Shown: piece after piece, positions 62,399 through 64,000 of the stretch
How the letters are laid out: every line of letters starts with the position of its first letter
How positions within the stretch are numbered: position 1 is the first letter of the stretch
NCBI RefSeq assembly: GCF_032121415.1
Contig: NZ_CP135079.1
Location: 5,828,001-5,892,000 of the forward strand
DNA from: Streptomyces parvus
Lineage (GTDB): Bacteria; Actinomycetota; Actinomycetes; Streptomycetales; Streptomycetaceae
Reading direction: 5' to 3'
Length of the DNA: 64,000 nucleotides
Translations under genes and position numbers: made by a program
The notes under the pieces: generated by a model
The model's database searches: none
Seen by the model: the letters and a program-made list of their open reading frames with translations, nothing else
Told to the model about the DNA's origin: nothing

Positions 62399-63283
62399 AT
62401 GCCGGACAACAGATCCGAGCTGAAGGCGTTGAAGGCGACGAGATATACGTCCACGGTTCGCGCGTCCAGTGCTCTCGATCAATTGCGGGCTTCCGGTTAC
62501 CGGGCGGGTCTGCGCATTCTTGATCTGACGGACCGGCTGCGCGGCAGGGACCATGAGTTACTGCCGCCGCGCAGATACCGTCGTTTCATCGGGAACGGCG
62601 ACTTCCTGAAGGTCGGGCGGCAGATCACCGACTACATGCGGGAAGAGCTGGGGGTCGGGCCGTCGCACGATGTGCTGGACGCCGGTTGCGGCGCCGGACG
62701 GATCGCGGTTCCGCTCACCGAAGTCCTCGGCGAGAAGGGCTCGTATCTCGGCTTCGACATCGTCCCGCACGCCATTGAGTGGTGCTCGTCCGCCATCACG
62801 GCGAAGTATCCCAATTTTCGATTCGAGCATGTCGACATCCGTCAGGACATCTATAATCCCGACGGGAAGCTGTCGGCTGCGGACTTCCGATTTCCGGCCG
62901 AGGACTCGGCGTTCGACGTGGTGGCGATGGTGGGGCTCATCAGTCACCTGCTGCCGCCCGAGCTGGACAATTACCTGACCGAGGCGGCCCGTGTGCTGCG
63001 CCCCGGCGGCATGTGCTTCGCAACGGCCTATCTGGTCGATGACAAGGTGGCCGAAAACATCGCCCAGGGGCGTACGGCATTCACCTTCACGAACGATCAT
63101 GGCGAATACTACGTGCATTCGAAGGCGGAGCCGACCTACGCCATCGCCTACCGGGTCGAGTATCTGCGTGCCGCGGCCGAGCGATATGGTCTGCACCTGC
63201 GGCGAGAACCGAAGCCGGGTACGTGGGGCACCTCGACCGAGAGGCCGGCCTCGATGGACCTGCTCGTCCTCGAACGAGGCTGA
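62399..63283 (+). CDS. Class I SAM-dependent methyltransferase with a TTA codon
   Basis: 294 aa. Motif I is VLDAGCGAGRIAVPL, motif II YLGFDIVPHAIEW, and motif post-II/III FDVVAMVGLISHLLPPELDNYLTEAARVLRPGGMCFATAYLVDD. An N-terminal helical extension of about 65 residues precedes the core. Codon 54 (62558-62560) is TTA, the rare leucine codon that needs the bldA tRNA in streptomycetes. Codon use is also less biased than in its neighbours, suggesting acquisition by transfer. GAAAGGGG precedes the ATG. The substrate is unknown. Confidence 0.88.
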   Translation: MPDNRSELKALKATRYTSTVRASSALDQLRASGYRAGLRILDLTDRLRGRDHELLPPRRYRRFIGNGDFLKVGRQITDYMREELGVGPSHDVLDAGCGAGRIAVPLTEVLGEKGSYLGFDIVPHAIEWCSSAITAKYPNFRFEHVDIRQDIYNPDGKLSAADFRFPAEDSAFDVVAMVGLISHLLPPELDNYLTEAARVLRPGGMCFATAYLVDDKVAENIAQGRTAFTFTNDHGEYYVHSKAEPTYAIAYRVEYLRAAAERYGLHLRREPKPGTWGTSTERPASMDLLVLERG

Positions 63284-63396
63284 GTGCGCAGGGCGCCGAA
63301 TTCCCGCGCCGGCCACGCGGTCGGCGTCTGCCGGATTCGCTGAACCGGCGGCTGCTTCCGTGCGACCGAATACACGAGAGAGGAAAAACTTTCCCC

Positions 63397-63960
63397 ATGG
63401 CAGACAACATTCCGGGTGGCGGAGGCAGCGGGGGCGTCCTCGTCCTGTCGGGCATCTCCGCGGCGGGCAAGTCGACCGTCGCACAGGCTCTGGCCGAGCG
63501 GTTGGACCGCTCTGTCCACGTGCGTGGGGACTTCTTCCGCCGCATGATCGTCAATGGCCAGGTCAACATGACTGCCGATCCGGAGCCGGAAGCCCTGGCG
63601 CAGCTCCGTCTCCGGCACAGGCTGGCGGCGGCGTCCGCCGACGCGTACTGCCAGGCGGGCTTCACCGCGATCCTCCAGGACATCCTCCTCGGTGAGCACC
63701 TCCAGGAGATCACCGAGACGATCAGGAGCCGGCCGCTGGCCGTGGTCGTCCTGGCTCCCCACCCCGACGCCGTGCTGGCGCGGGAGGAGAAGCGCGCCAA
63801 GACCGGGTACGGCCCGGACTGGCAGCCCAAGGACCTCGACTCGGTGCTTCGCGGAAGCACCCCGGAGATCGGGCTCTGGCTGGACACATCCGACCAGACG
63901 GTGGACCAGACCGTGGACGAGATCCTCAAGCGGGCCTGGACCGAGGGCGCCGTTTCCTGA
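63397..63960 (+). CDS. P-loop kinase/phosphotransferase (AAA_33, Zeta/CPT-like)
   Basis: 187 aa from ATG 63397. Walker A in VLVLSGISAAGKSTVAQALAERL and a DFFRRM-type acidic segment with LQDILLGEHLQEI match small ATP-binding kinases related to chloramphenicol phosphotransferase, shikimate kinase and Zeta toxins. REEKRAKTGYGPDW is a lid-type basic segment. It lies 113 bases after the methyltransferase gene and may be co-transcribed. Near the C terminus there is a QTVDQTVD repeat. The last 40 bases of the window hold no gene. The substrate is unknown. Confidence 0.82.
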   Translation: MADNIPGGGGSGGVLVLSGISAAGKSTVAQALAERLDRSVHVRGDFFRRMIVNGQVNMTADPEPEALAQLRLRHRLAAASADAYCQAGFTAILQDILLGEHLQEITETIRSRPLAVVVLAPHPDAVLAREEKRAKTGYGPDWQPKDLDSVLRGSTPEIGLWLDTSDQTVDQTVDEILKRAWTEGAVS

Positions 63961-64000
63961 ACGTCCAAGGGCCGGTTCGTGTCCACCGCATCGGTGGACA

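Noticed and set aside
61945..62523. Open frames in the 61837-62398 gap (192 aa plus strand; 129 aa minus strand)
   Set aside because: No ribosome-binding site, no G/C third-position bias and no recognisable domain; the plus-strand one overlaps the methyltransferase start out of frame.

Overview
The window is about 72% G+C with strong G/C third-position codon bias. It has genes with GTG starts, leaderless promoters, a DmdR/IdeR-type iron box, a monomeric isocitrate dehydrogenase and F420-dependent enzymes, so it reads as chromosomal DNA of a Streptomyces or very close actinomycete. I found no tRNA, rRNA, CRISPR array, insertion sequence or phage module. Most of the window looks like conserved chromosome. 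The last 2 kb is less biased in codon use and carries the only in-frame TTA codon I found.

Layout. 1-5.4 kb: the end of an EamA transporter, a small membrane protein, a NarL-type two-component pair and two tandem paralogous cytochromes P450. 5.4-12.5 kb: a sugar or cyclitol uptake locus with a Gfo/Idh/MocA dehydrogenase divergent from a GntR regulator (two matching palindromes between them), an ABC importer and a ROK kinase. 12.5-18 kb: a lactonase/decarboxylase fusion with a long disordered N terminus, a metallo-hydrolase, exonuclease III, a Clp-N/HTH protein with a striking nested-palindrome promoter, an SDR and a small conserved protein. 18-21.3 kb: a four-gene glutamate-type ABC importer. 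21.3-31.3 kb: secreted and cell-wall enzymes (S15-type hydrolase, L,D-transpeptidase, gamma-glutamyltransferase, GH75 chitosanase), a methionine aminopeptidase divergent from an XRE regulator across a perfect 31-bp palindrome, a PPOX/F420 protein and a low-complexity protein.

31.3-37.8 kb: a reductive pyrimidine/hydantoin catabolic operon (beta-ureidopropionase, class III aminotransferase, dihydropyrimidinase, LLM/F420 oxidoreductase, NCS1 permease) behind a recognisable promoter. 37.8-50.2 kb: two exported proteins, an amidase followed by a decayed LuxR remnant, icd, a membrane molybdopterin oxidoreductase, an FAD monooxygenase, an MpaB-type oxygenase, a lipoate ligase-like protein and cobF. 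50.2-53.3 kb: a cobalamin riboswitch and metE. 53.5-56.8 kb: an iron box followed by a PLP decarboxylase and a lysine/ornithine-type N-hydroxylase, i.e. a hydroxamate-monomer pair without its assembly enzymes. 56.8-60 kb: etfA/etfB, a TetR regulator and a Zn-ribbon/OB-fold protein, tied together by four copies of one 13-bp operator placed identically in two promoters. 60-64 kb: a DJ-1/PfpI protein divergent from a LysR regulator, about 560 bp without a gene, a TTA-containing methyltransferase and a P-loop kinase.

The most interesting signals are regulatory: the ETF/TetR/OB-fold operator set, the nested palindrome of the Clp-N gene, the map/XRE palindrome, the GntR operator pair, a perfect 22-bp inverted repeat inside the chitosanase gene, and a recurrent layout in which a -10 hexamer lies 6-8 nt before the start codon. 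All functional names rest on motif recognition by eye, not on database searches.
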